A stretch of DNA of 64,000 nt from Amphiura filiformis. Lineage: Eukaryota; Echinodermata; Ophiuroidea; Amphilepidida; Amphiuridae. The stretch spans positions 66,915,292-66,979,291 of the forward strand of contig NC_092628.1 in NCBI RefSeq assembly GCF_039555335.1, in the 5' to 3' direction. Each line of letters opens with the position of its first letter. Position 1 is the stretch's first letter. Below, in pieces: positions 24,454-35,800 of this stretch. Below the pieces are notes generated by a model. That model ran no database searches. It had not been told where the DNA came from and saw only the letters and a program-made list of their open reading frames with translations. Made by a program: the position numbers and the translations under genes.

Positions 24454-26774
24454 GGGACCGCTCATTATTTACAGGGGAGGGGGCCGGGAAAAATGTAGGG
24501 GGGTTATGTGATTTTCACTTTAACAAACGGGGGGGGGTTATGTGATTTTATTTTTCCTGATAGGGGGGTCAGGTGAAATTTAATATTAAATTATTCACTA
24601 TGATTATGATTCACTACAATATTTACCTCATATTTGGCCATTTTAGCCACAAAAATGTCAATTTTTGCGCGCTTAGCGCGAATCTATTTCTGCACCATAT
24701 TTTGAGTTTAGCTTCAATATGGCAACATTTTTGTGTGCTTCGCACGCATTTGTGTCTTAAACTTATTCTCTCACCAAAAGGTGCTGGATTCACATATAAT
24801 AGGCCTACTTCAAGAAATGTTTCCAACCACCTCATGTCATAAATAAATCTACGCCACTGTTCATCAGTACATAGCCATATGGCAGGGTGGCAAGTCAGTC
24901 CCCTCCCCTGCTCAGTCGACAGATGTACTGTGACAAAATTTATGATTTGCATCTTCCTTTTGGTCTATTTTAGACCCTAAATTAACCCCATTTTTTAGTA
25001 TCAAAATGCCAAATTGCCGCGTGCTTCGCGCACATTTATCTCAGAAAAACCATTCTGTGAGTAGATCTGCGAGGCGTGCCCTTGTAAATTCTGGTGTGTT
25101 TTTTTCATCTTGAACTTGAACACAAATCTCAAAAATGAGAGTTATAGTTCCATCCATTCTATAATTCATAAATATGAGCGCTGGGGCAGCTCCTCTGATG
25201 CTTAGAAAAAGCATAAAACTTGTATACTGGGACTAAATTAACCAAAAGTTGTGACAGCCATATATGCATCATCCTTTGGAATGATTTTAGGCTACATATT
25301 GTCCTCAATTTGGTTCATTTTAGCTTTTTTTTTCACATGCTTCGAGCGCATTTGTCCAGGTAATGTTCTTTTAGTAGCAGATCAGTGGGACGATTTGGAA
25401 ATTTTCCCCCCACCCCCAGGCTCGGTGACTCTGATACATCTCTCTTTGAATTTTAGAATTGAAATAGCATATTTTCTGGGGACAGCTTGGGAAAAAACTT
25501 GGATTACAATTGTGGGGAGAGGGGTGCCTTCTATATGAAGAGCCCGAGGTGGCGATCATGTTGCCATGCCCAGGGGACATCAAAAGGTGAATCCGGCCAT
25601 GGTATACCAGCAAAATGTATTTCTCGATGTGAGGGGGGGGTTACGTATTTTTTTTGGCGGCAATAGGGGGGGTTATGTAATTTTAGATGCTGCTAATAGG
25701 GGGGTTATGCATCATAAACTTATCCCTGTGTAAAATAAAATTCGACCTTTTATCACCCTAATCCTGGTTAAAAACTCTTTGCTCAACACTGATCTAGGCC
25801 AATCAATAACTGTTTGCCTATCACAAAGGCACTGGCCAATTATGACGTCAATAAGTCAATAACTGGTCATGCATTGGTCTGCTTACTTGGTTGAGTTTGG
25901 CTGGGAGGGCCACTAACTGAGGAAAAACTGTCACTCATACAAACAGGGCCGGGCGACTACGTTGAAGCAGTATCGAAGTTACGTAATGTTTATGCCAACG
26001 GGATCACGCGCCAGAGTAATGAACTACGATCGAAACAATCACCACACAAAGTACCCTATATGGTACTCGAATGATATCAAAATAGCGTGATCCGGTAACC
26101 ACCCGGGTAACCAAGAGAATTACGTAACCACTTCGATGCTTACCGGATCACGCTATTTTGATATCCTTCGAGTACCATATACTTTGTGTGGTGATTGTTT
26201 CGATCGTAGTTCATTACTCTGGCGCGTGATCCCGTTGGCATAGTAACATTACGTAACTTCGATACTGAATTGCTTTTTGGACTCATGATAGAGAAAAAAT
26301 GGCGATGATTGACATGTGAGTTTCTAAGGAATCGAATTTATGGTTCGCTTGTGGCGCTGTTGCAAAGTCAGAGAAAGTTTCAGGCCGTGGAAGGCATGAC
26401 ATCCCCATTCAATTAGTAGGGCCTACACAGATTCTTGAGTGATAGATTTGCAGAACATGTCATATAAACCCTACAACTACGTTGAAAACATGCTCTATTT
26501 TATTTTTTGAAAAGATATTAGTAATCACAACAAATTTCTGCAAATGATGATCTGAGTTTCTAAGACATTGAATTAAAAATAACACCAGGACGACATTCTA
26601 AAAAAAGTTTCCTATACCTTCAACACAGAGCCGTGTGCTGAGGTCACGCGTCAATTACAGACACACTGTGTAGCTAGCATAGGAAAATGGACAATAAGTT
26701 TACAATGGTAACTTTATAAACTCAATTTTGAAATCCTCCCGGCCCCCCCTCCCCTATAAATAATGAACGGTCCC
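24454..26774. mobile_element. 2.3-kb inserted element with GGGACCG ends, TTA target duplication
   Basis: The ends GGGACCGCTCATTATTTACA and mirror CGGTCCC lie between TTA copies (24451-24453 and 26775-26777). The terminal repeat continues through AGGGGAGGGGG. Repeated phrases such as GGGGGGTTATGTGATTTT occur at 24499, 24530 and near 25640-25690. No transposase was recognised, so it is probably non-autonomous or decayed. A 300-bp palindrome sits inside it. Confidence 0.8.
25968..26267. repeat. 300-bp near-perfect palindrome (MITE)
   Basis: CAGTATCGAAGTTACGTAAT is mirrored by ATTACGTAACTTCGATACTG. The arms stay complementary almost to the centre (ATCACGCGCCAGAGTAATGA and its mirror; a few small gaps). 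It is a nested insertion in the 2.3-kb element. Confidence 0.85.
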
Positions 26775-27040
26775 TTAAGACAATTTAAGGTTTTAAATTC
26801 AGGTTCCCAAAGTTTTTGCTGTGTAAGGAGGGGTGGGCAAAGATTTTTTGGCACGTCGAAAGGGGGGGGCAAAGGTTTTTTGGCACGGCCAAAGGGGGGG
26901 CAAGCGATTTTGGCAGACCATTTTGAGAATTCACCCCGGGGTACACACATATTGCACCACCCCTTAGTGCGAAAGTGCCAGCCCTACACCTATATCCATT
27001 TCATATAGTGAAGTGCACCCACCCACCCCCCGTGAATCAC

Positions 27041-28046
27041 AAGCGGCTACAGGACGACAGGTAACCTTCCGGTCAGCTATTGTTGTCACGCAGTAAATTC
27101 GTTGACCGCTATCAGGATCAATCTAATTGATCGATTGATCCAAGCTCAATATCCGCTAAATATAATAGGCCCCTAAAAATATTCTGATTGTGAATTGTTC
27201 TTTCTTTATTTTATTTCTCATCATTTATTGCTTTTCTTTTTGTTAGGCCCACACTTTATTTTCTTTTTTCTCTCTTTCATTTTCTTTATTCTTCTCATCA
27301 AATTATGTAGTTATTGTCGTTCTTAATATTTGATTTTTCATGATATAATTCGTCTTATTTTCTTCTCTTTACTGATTTGCTTTTATCTTTTTCTCTTTAG
27401 GCCCTATTCATTTCTTTATACGCATTTGCCTTTTTTGTTTACTTTATTAAATGTTTTTTCTTCCTTTTTCATTTGCATTCCACTAGTAATTCTTTATATT
27501 ATTTTTCTTTATTTTAATTTAGATTTTCTATTTCTGTTCTCTTCGTCTTTCTGTCTATTTCTTCAAAAATATATTTCTTTTCTCCTTATGATTTTTATTT
27601 CTTTCTTGATTTCATAGTATTCCTTTCCTCCTGATCCTTTCCTTTTACATTTTTTCTTCATATTTCTTTATTCATTCGAAATATTTTCTTTCTTTCTCAA
27701 TTTGTTCCTTTATTTCCTTTTTCATTACTTAATTGGCTTACATGTACTTTGTCTAGGCCTATATATTGTTTTTTCTATTATAATACACAATTCATTTCAT
27801 TATAGACCTGTAATATTTTACTTTTTCAACCTATTAATAGACCTATATTATAGGCCTATGATCATGATGATGTATTTCAGTGTTATTTTGTTATTTTTTC
27901 TGTTATTTTTTGTATCAATGCATCGTGCCCCGACTTCCGATCGATGTAATTGAGTGGGTAACGGTCACAGGCACGGAGAAGCTTGGAGAGAGAACAATAG
28001 CTTGAGTGTTTGATTGACAAGGTTACCTGTCGTCCCGTAGCCGCTT
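27041..28046. mobile_element. ~1.0-kb element with 28-bp inverted ends and a pyrimidine-rich core
   Basis: AAGCGGCTACAGGACGACAG at the left is mirrored by CTGTCGTCCCGTAGCCGCTT at the right. The core, about 27190-27930, is a strand-asymmetric T-rich tract of repeated TTTCTTTATTT-like words. Open frames there are F/L-rich by composition and are not genes. The superfamily is unknown. Confidence 0.6.
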
Positions 28047-28049
28047 GTC

Positions 28050-28757
28050 TCGAATCAATCATCCGGGCATTCATGTAGGCCTATAAATCCAATCAATCAA
28101 TGAATATGTCAAATTAATCAATCTGCAAATCAATTAAATAGTTAATTAATAAAGTATTTTAATTCATCAAATAATGAATGATGCATGATGGCTCAGATGA
28201 TGTGGTACAGTTTCCAGTGGTATAAAAAAAATCTCAACTATTTACGTCATCTGCTTAATTATTCATAGATACCTTGAACCAGGGGGATGACACTCACCTC
28301 ATTTGCATGGCAAAATTACCCGTCTCCTCTGCAGCCAATTTGTTTTCGCTCCATCGAAATCAAGCTGGTCACGGAGGAGACTACCTTCCTTTGTGTTTGT
28401 TCATTTGTGTATGGAGAGCCTTTCTTGGAGTCCATGACTTAGGCTACTACGCTCTCAGCTAGAGTCCGACGCTGCATTGTACTAGAAATACCTTTTCTGT
28501 GAAATCGCTATAGAGCCAATCGGGAACACGTATTCAATTTATAAATATAGCATTAAATTAGTATCACATAGTGGCCTCCGTGTAGTGGAAAACCTTAATT
28601 CTTTCATCAAAAAGAAATGAAAATGACCAAAAAAACCGGATCCACCTGTACGCCTATAAAATGGGCACAGAAATTTGTCTCAAATATGAATGAATTTTAA
28701 GAAACATACGGGATATGATGAACCAATGACCTGACGCCATGATAGCAGGATCTATTA
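28050..28757. other. Non-coding spacer
   Basis: No supported exon. The phrase TGTGTATGGAGAG occurs here (near 28405) and again near 29456, hinting at a diverged duplication. Confidence 0.4.
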
Positions 28758-29243
28758 GGGGTGGTGCAATAATTATGTGTACCCCGGGGGTGAATTATAG
28801 GGGGGCAAAGATTTTTGGCAGGCCAAAAGGGGGGGGCAAGCATTTTTGGCAGGTCAAAAGGGGGGTCAAGCGATTTTGGCAGGTCGAAAGGGGGGCAAGC
28901 AATTTTTTGGCACAGATATTTTGGGCACCGTTTCTATATTACGCCCTAAAAAGGTATAGGAAAACGCTAGGAACACGTTCAAATATGCAAAATTTCCTGT
29001 TTCTGCTCTTTCGCACTATATGATAAGACAATTTAATGTTTTAAATTCAGATTCACCAAAATCTTGCATGTGTAAGGGGGGGGGCAAAAGATTTTTGGCA
29101 CATCAAAGGGGCGAAGGTTTTTGCACGTCGAAAGGGGGGCAAAGATTTTTTGGCACGACCAAAAGGGGGGGGGCAAGCAATTTTTGGCAGACCATTTTGA
29201 GAATTCACCACCCCGGGGGTACACATAATTATTGCACCACCCC
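28758..29243. mobile_element. Intact 486-bp Harbinger-like MITE
   Basis: It has the same GGGGTGGTGCAAT ends and TTA flanks (28755-28757 and 29244-29246) as the split element at 24199-26963. It lacks the 2.3-kb insertion, so it serves as a reference for the unsplit form. Confidence 0.85.
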
Positions 29244-29246
29244 TTA

Positions 29247-29833
29247 GTTGTTTTATATACAATGCATATACCGTGTTGTCATAATACCAATATTTGGCAT
29301 AATATATAACGACTAATATTTAGTATTGTAAATATGCAGTTCATATGCACAAACGAACACTGATCTTTATGATATTCAGGTTGTTGTACATCTCATATAA
29401 CATGTCATATAGGAGGTCATATGTGTTGACCTTCTCCTATTGTATTTGTTCATCTGTGTATGGAGAGGATTAGCGCCATTAAACGCCATTAAAACTCCAT
29501 CAGTATTAGGGCGTAGTTCAGTGAACTCACCAGATTGCTATTCCAAGTACTTTGATAAATACAGATAATATGTATTGATGGGTCGAGGCGATTGCATTGA
29601 AAACCTAATACATTATTCATAACAGTTACGTAATCAATCGATAGTGCGGACACTTTTCATTTGCAAACCACCAAAATTCGTGATCTTTTAGCGTTGGAAA
29701 AGAAACCACGTGAATAGAGTGCCCTCTCAAGAATATCAACTCTCTGCTTGAACGGTGGAAATACACGGCCAAAATCGCAAAAGAGAAGAAGTGACAGTTA
29801 GTTTGGTTGCAAACAAAGCTCTCCGTCGTTATT
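29247..29833 (+). promoter_or_regulatory. INTS1: Probable INTS1 upstream region and 5' UTR
   Basis: This is the stretch directly before the proposed INTS1 start codon. No TATA box is obvious; a short CACGTG-containing word (29708) and an ATCGAT (29638) are present. The transcription start was not located. The role is inferred from position only. Confidence 0.35.
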
Positions 29834-29882
29834 ATGGACCGAAATAAGCTTGTTCAGAAGAAGCCCTTGCTTGGAAGGAGGG
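29834..29882 (+). CDS. INTS1: INTS1 coding exon 1 (start codon)
   Basis: ATG begins MDRNKLVQKKPLLGRR and the exon stops one base into codon 17, before the donor GTTAGT. Vertebrate INTS1 begins MNRAKP followed by a short basic stretch and PPPGD, so both sequence and length fit. The split codon is completed by CC at 38609. Exon 2 is 8.7 kb away, so a transcript is needed for proof. Confidence 0.75.
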
Positions 29883-32800
29883 GTTAGTCTTACTTCTTGC
29901 TGAGATATTAATTTTAATTTATTTTAAATCCGAACTTGGATCACTAGTATGAAAAAGGGTGCCGAATTTTGATCTCATGATCACTGATGATCTGGTTCTG
30001 TGGGACTGTGGCTGTGCAACATCGTTGTGATCATACCACAGAAACATGACATGTTGTCTATGTCAACGCTAAGTCAGGTTTGCATCTGCGACCTCAAAAA
30101 TAGCGCTAGCGTGCACAAAAGAAGGGCGAGATGGCTGAGTGGTTGAGTTTTGATACTAATTATAGAGAGTTTGTCCGTCTGTCCGCGCGCTATCGCGTGC
30201 GCGCGGAGCTATCGCGTGCTCGCAGAGTATCAACGGGCGTGTCTTGCGGAGTACCGACGGGCGAAAAGCTTGGTATCGCAAAGCATTACAGTGTGCATGT
30301 GACTAATTTACATAAAATAAAACAAACAAAGACGGGAAACAGTTGTACATTAGCAAATTTTCGGTACTAGGCGTACCTTCTTCAGGCTTTATTATAAATC
30401 GGACCAGAACCAGGTAAGGCCTATAGCCCATTATATTGATCACTATTAAAGACGCAGGCCTATATCATTGTAGTTTAAAAGGTCAGGGCGGGTATATGGG
30501 TAACGGGTGTTTGGTAATTAGAGATAGGCCTATAATGAGAACCAACCGCGAAATCTAGTATTATATAATTCTCATGGAGAGTTTAGCATAACGGCCTGCC
30601 TATTTACGCTTCCTGAAAACACTCTTGCACATAACATACAAAACCACAAATTCACTAACTTCAACTTGCACTACCGACACCATGAAAAATATTTTAATTA
30701 TTACCGATCCTTCAGAATACTTGCAAATATATATTGGCAGTTTCATAAAATCCTGCTGCTGAAAATCGTAAATTCCACAATCTTCTGTCAGATCCAGGTC
30801 AGTAATCACAGATGGGCGAATCTACCAGCGTGACAAGACCAGAGATAATAAAGGATGAGAGGCCACGCCATTACAAATAGCTAGCCTGATTGGCAAGCGT
30901 AAATGCGCTGGCCAGATCTTCTACGGTCGTGTATGATGAGTAGAGACCATATATAGGGCTCTGTGGAAGAAACGGTTCCTAATTTTGAAGCCATGGATAA
31001 TATATTCATTTATACGAGAACCATATTTTTGTACCAATCACAGAACAGAATTTCACCTACTCACAGCTGTCAATCATTCTTGTGAAACGTAAGCTCCGCC
31101 TAGTATCAAGGTCTTTTTCTGCGCATTGGTTGTGCGCATTAACTAGCCTCCAGCACAAATCCTGTGCACACGATCAGGTTGGATGGGCGGTTTACGCCTG
31201 CTTTACACAATAGGAACTGAACTGCGATGCATCCTAAACTGGATCGTTTCCGTGTATTCGCATTGCATGGTGGGTAATCGCCTGCCAGTTTGCGTAGCTC
31301 CACGTTCACAACAGTTTAAAATCAACACAGGTAAATCCATATAAAAATTAACATGGACACAAAATTGACATAGCTTATGTAATTCAAATAATAAAATAAT
31401 AAAATGTAATATTATCATGATAGATGCACGTTTTATTAAAACTTGAAAAGATTATTAAGTCCAATAATTTGTTTGTGTTAGCTTGCACGAGTCACAAATT
31501 GGCGACCCATCACACATTTTCTGCATGTGCCGACATTAGTAACTCATAGTGAGTGACTGTCCTCAAACTAGCGCCAGTGTGTCTCAGGCCTGATAACGAC
31601 CCCAGGTAATTTTATGCAGAAAGTTTTCTTGCGAACAGCTGCAGGTGACAATTAAACAATGAACACAGCTTGTTTATGTACATGCGTGGGGAGGCTTGTC
31701 GTCAGCTGGCGTGTTTTGGACATGTTCGGCGTAAAAAAGTGTTGTTTTTCTTCATGAAAAATACCAGCGATGACCAGTTTTTTGTGGGCTATTTGATTTA
31801 CAGGTATGTCGGTTCGTCATAGGGTAGAAATGATAGCTGTACAATTTGTATAACATACAGTTTAACATAGGCCTAAACATTAAATGGGCACAACTCGACC
31901 TTCCGTATATGCACAAGTATGTGGAAGTGGCAGGCATACGTTAAAGTGTCAGAGCTATTCGAAAAGAGAAGGGGGACCATCCCCGGTTCTGATATATCCC
32001 TGCAATCAATCCTAGGTTCCAGAAGCGTGCATAGGTAAACATTGCACATTAAGCCCGTGCGAAATACTCAAATTGAGGTATGCAGACTATGCACGTATAT
32101 AGGAAGAAGAAGAAACTTTGCAAGTGATATTCATGCGTTGTCGCAAGGTCTGAACGCTGTACCGGCATCAGCTGAAACAGAATTAAACGCATTTACGCTC
32201 TTCGAGAGCACAGGCATATAATATCTAATCTGTTGTGATACAAGTGGCTAGGATGCAGGGGTAACCTTGTCAATTAACACTTATTCTAGTCCACCGAACA
32301 TGCCGAAGTTCATGACATCACCGATACATTTATCTATGATCAATCAAATCAATAGACAATTATCCCCGATCTGATTAGCCTAGAACTCTGGCCATGATAG
32401 TATTATTAAACGTCTAAGTTACTTTTACTTGGGCCAGAGGCACTTACATTGAAAAAATTGTTGAGTAAAAAATTGTTGAGTATGCAGAACAAATAAATTA
32501 TTTTCATTGTGTTCCGGGGTCACTTGACATGTGTCATACCAATTCCGTATGCAACATCCAGAGATGGTGTTTGTATGTGAAACAGTCAAACGGCAGATAC
32601 AGAATCAATGAAGTCACCCATAATCACCATGGTTTCATTCCACGGTCATACCTTCATCGATCACTTATCGGATCTAGATGAAGTATATGATTGACGAGGT
32701 TACCCGACTTCTAATACTTTCTTCTTCTTCTTCCAAATTAATGTCAACTTTATTAATGAAGGCTCAGACATGTAGTGTGTGTGACATGCTAACTAGTCTT

Positions 32801-35800
32801 AAGGGGGTACTACACCCCTGCCAAATTGTGTGCCTATTTTTGCATTTTTCTCAAAAATTATAGCGCATTGGTGACAAGTAAGATGTGTATATTATAGGGG
32901 CAAGGACTACAACTACTGCACTGGAAATGTTATTTCAGCACAAACAACAGTTGTGGAGTTACAACTTACAGTCAAAAATGAGGGAAAACCAATATTTGAT
33001 CAATAAATCAATAACTACTTGCCTTGAGTTGCTGAATTTTCAGTGTGCAGTAGTTGTTATACATCGAACAACTGAATACATGCACAACGTGTGGACCAAT
33101 ATATTTTTGTAAACATTTTAGGCCTATAACAAAATGTATATTTTCGTACAATTGTACAACTATCGTTTCTACCCTATGACCTATAAAAGTTACCTGTTAT
33201 CAAAAAAACTGCAAAAAACTGGTCATCGCAAGTATCTTTGATGCTGAAAACTAACAATATTCACACAGGGATAGGCCAAAAACCTTACCTCGATCGTAAA
33301 ATCCAGCCCATGCATGTCATAAATAATCTACCAAAAAAACGTTGACAACGTAAAGAAATCAGCAAGTTTAAAAAACCCACCTCGGCTCACTTTTTGAAAC
33401 TTGGTCCCATTTGTAAAAGGTACTGATTTAAACTTTATCATATTTATATAAATTTAAAACATTTCCAGAATTGTTATGTATCTTTAATGTGCAGATGCGA
33501 TATTAATTTGTAAGCTTTCTGGAACGACCTGAAAGGTTATTATCTTGTTCTTGCATAATAATCATGATTAATGATTGAATTAAACAAATAACAAGCAGGC
33601 TTGTAATCTTGTTGGAAACGCTGTGTTCTGTTGAAATAAAATAAAAACACTGATTTGCTGTTGGTGCACAAAATGGGACCAAGTTTCAAAAAGTGAGCCG
33701 AGGTGGGTTTTTTAAACTTGCTGATTTCTTTACGTTGTCAACGTTTTTTGGTAGATTTCTTTTCTTTTTTATGAATGTAGCCAAGCAGCTCCAAGCTTGG
33801 AAAGTCATCAGGTTAGGAAGTGCTCCATAAAACGAAAAATAGATGTTTGAAGTTGCAATTCTTGATTCATGACAATAAATAATTAAACGAAACTTTATAG
33901 TCGTTTATTTTTAAAACTTGCTTGTCACGCGTGACTGTAATGTTAAGAGGCGTACACAATGATCAATATACATTTTAATATATTTTAATTATTCAAGGCA
34001 ACGTAAATATGTAAAGAAAATGTCAGGTGGTGGCCGCATTGCATTCTCTAAATTCGGTAAATTTTCATCGTCAACCGTGTAATTGTATGGGATTATTTTG
34101 AAATTATAAAACGCTTGAAATATCACAAACAAATGGGCCTATGTTAATAAATAATATAAATACAAGCTAAAACCGTTGGGGTTCGATAATGAACCCCACA
34201 AAACTAACAAGTATATTGAAAATGCCATACGGCCGGGCGGTTTCACGAGTTGCCGGCTCGTTCATGTCATCCACCACCTGGAAAATGTATTTTTTATGAA
34301 CAACACACACCCAATGTTGACAATGCCACAGAGACACAGAGAGTAAGTCCGATTTAGGCCTACTTCAAGTCGGAACTGGTAAATGCGCATTATATTTAAG
34401 CCTATACTACTGAAGCGTCTAAATCCCCCCGAGTAGGCAATATAATCGTGTTTTAATGTTTGTGGTTCTTTGTAGCCCGGCGGGGCGAGCTAGTTCGATA
34501 TTCCTATTAAGCGGCGGTTGTCGGCGCTCTTTCGTGGTTTGTGGTTTTCATCAAGCCCTGCCCTCTATCGGGAGCTAATTTATAGTTTAAGCTTGTTGGA
34601 TATCCATATTTCGTGGTTTCTGGTTCTTTGTAGCTATGTGGGGCAATCTAGTTGCATATCCAAATTTTGCGGTTTCTGGTTCTTTATAGCCCTGCGGGGC
34701 AATATAGTTGGATATCAATATTGAGTTGCAGTTGTTGTTGATCTTTCGCGGTTTGTGGTCTTAATTTGTTGGATATCCATATTTCAGCGGTTCGTGGTTC
34801 TTTATAATCGATAGGCCTGCGGGCAATCTAATTGGATACCCAAATTTCGTGGTTTGTGGTTCTTTGTAACCCTGCGAGGCAATCTAGTTGGATAACCCTA
34901 TTAAGCGACAGTTATCGGCGATCTTTCGTGGTTTGTGGTTTTAATTTTAATCATCAAGCCCTGCCCTCTATCGGAAGCTAATTTATAGTTTAAGCTTGTT
35001 GGATATCCATATTTCGTGGCTTGTGGTTCTTTGAAGCCCTGTGGGGCAATAGTTGAATATCGAAATTCCGCGGTTTGTGGTTCTTTATAGCCCTGTGAGT
35101 AATCTAGTTGGATATCAATATTGAGCGGCAGTTGTTGGCGATCTTTCGCGGTTTGTGGTTTTAATTTTTTGGATATCCATATTTCGCGGTTTCGGGTTCT
35201 TTATAATCGATAGGACTGCGGGCTATCTGGTTGGATATCCAAATTTCGCGGTTTGTGGTTCTTTAATTGCAGCCATGCAGGGCAATCTAGTTGGATATCC
35301 CTATTAAGCGGCGGTTGTCGGCGATCTTTCGCGGTTTGTGATTTTAATTTCCTTATCAAGCCCTGCCCTCTATCGGGAGCTAATTTATAGTTTAAGCTTG
35401 TTGGATATCCATATTTCGTGGTGTGTGATTCTTTATAGCCCTGCGGGGCAATCTAGTATATATCCCAATTTCGCGGTGTGTGGTTCTTTATAACCCTGTG
35501 GGAAATCTAGTTGGATAACAATATTCGGCGGCAGTTGTTGGCGATCTTTCGCGGTTTGTGATTTTAATTTGTGACAATTTATAATATTTGTTCCAAATAT
35601 AATTTCAATGTGAGCTGTGAACAGAGCCACTGATAAATGTGTTTTAAATGACGAAAATATCATGATCGTCAGGCATGGTGAAAGCATCTGGATGGTGAAA
35701 GTAAGCCCTATAGGCCTAAATGTGAATAAAAAATCAAACATGTTTGTTTGATGAAAAAAAATAAAATCACAATAGCAATGGATGTTCGAAATGGTGTTAT

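Larger units (their letters stand above)
24199..26963. mobile_element. Harbinger-like MITE split by a second element
   Basis: The ends GGGGTGGTGCAATAATTATG and a mirrored right end are flanked by TTA (24196-24198 and 26964-26966). Inside are G-rich short repeats of the type GATTTTTGGCAGGTCAAAGG. The halves, 24199-24453 and 26778-26963, together match the uninterrupted relative at 28758-29243. A 3-bp TTA duplication with GGG ends is typical of PIF/Harbinger MITEs. It is non-coding. Confidence 0.82.

Noticed and set aside
27330..27617. A 95-codon F/L-rich frame that looks like membrane helices
   Set aside because: The composition is explained by the T-rich tract; no other feature supports a gene.
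30120..30160. Possible tRNA gene (TGGCTGAGTGG)
   Set aside because: Only an A-box-like word is present; no B box or cloverleaf follows.
35433..35741. A 102-codon minus-strand frame
   Set aside because: It overlaps the satellite-like array and shows no domain, coding bias or splice context.
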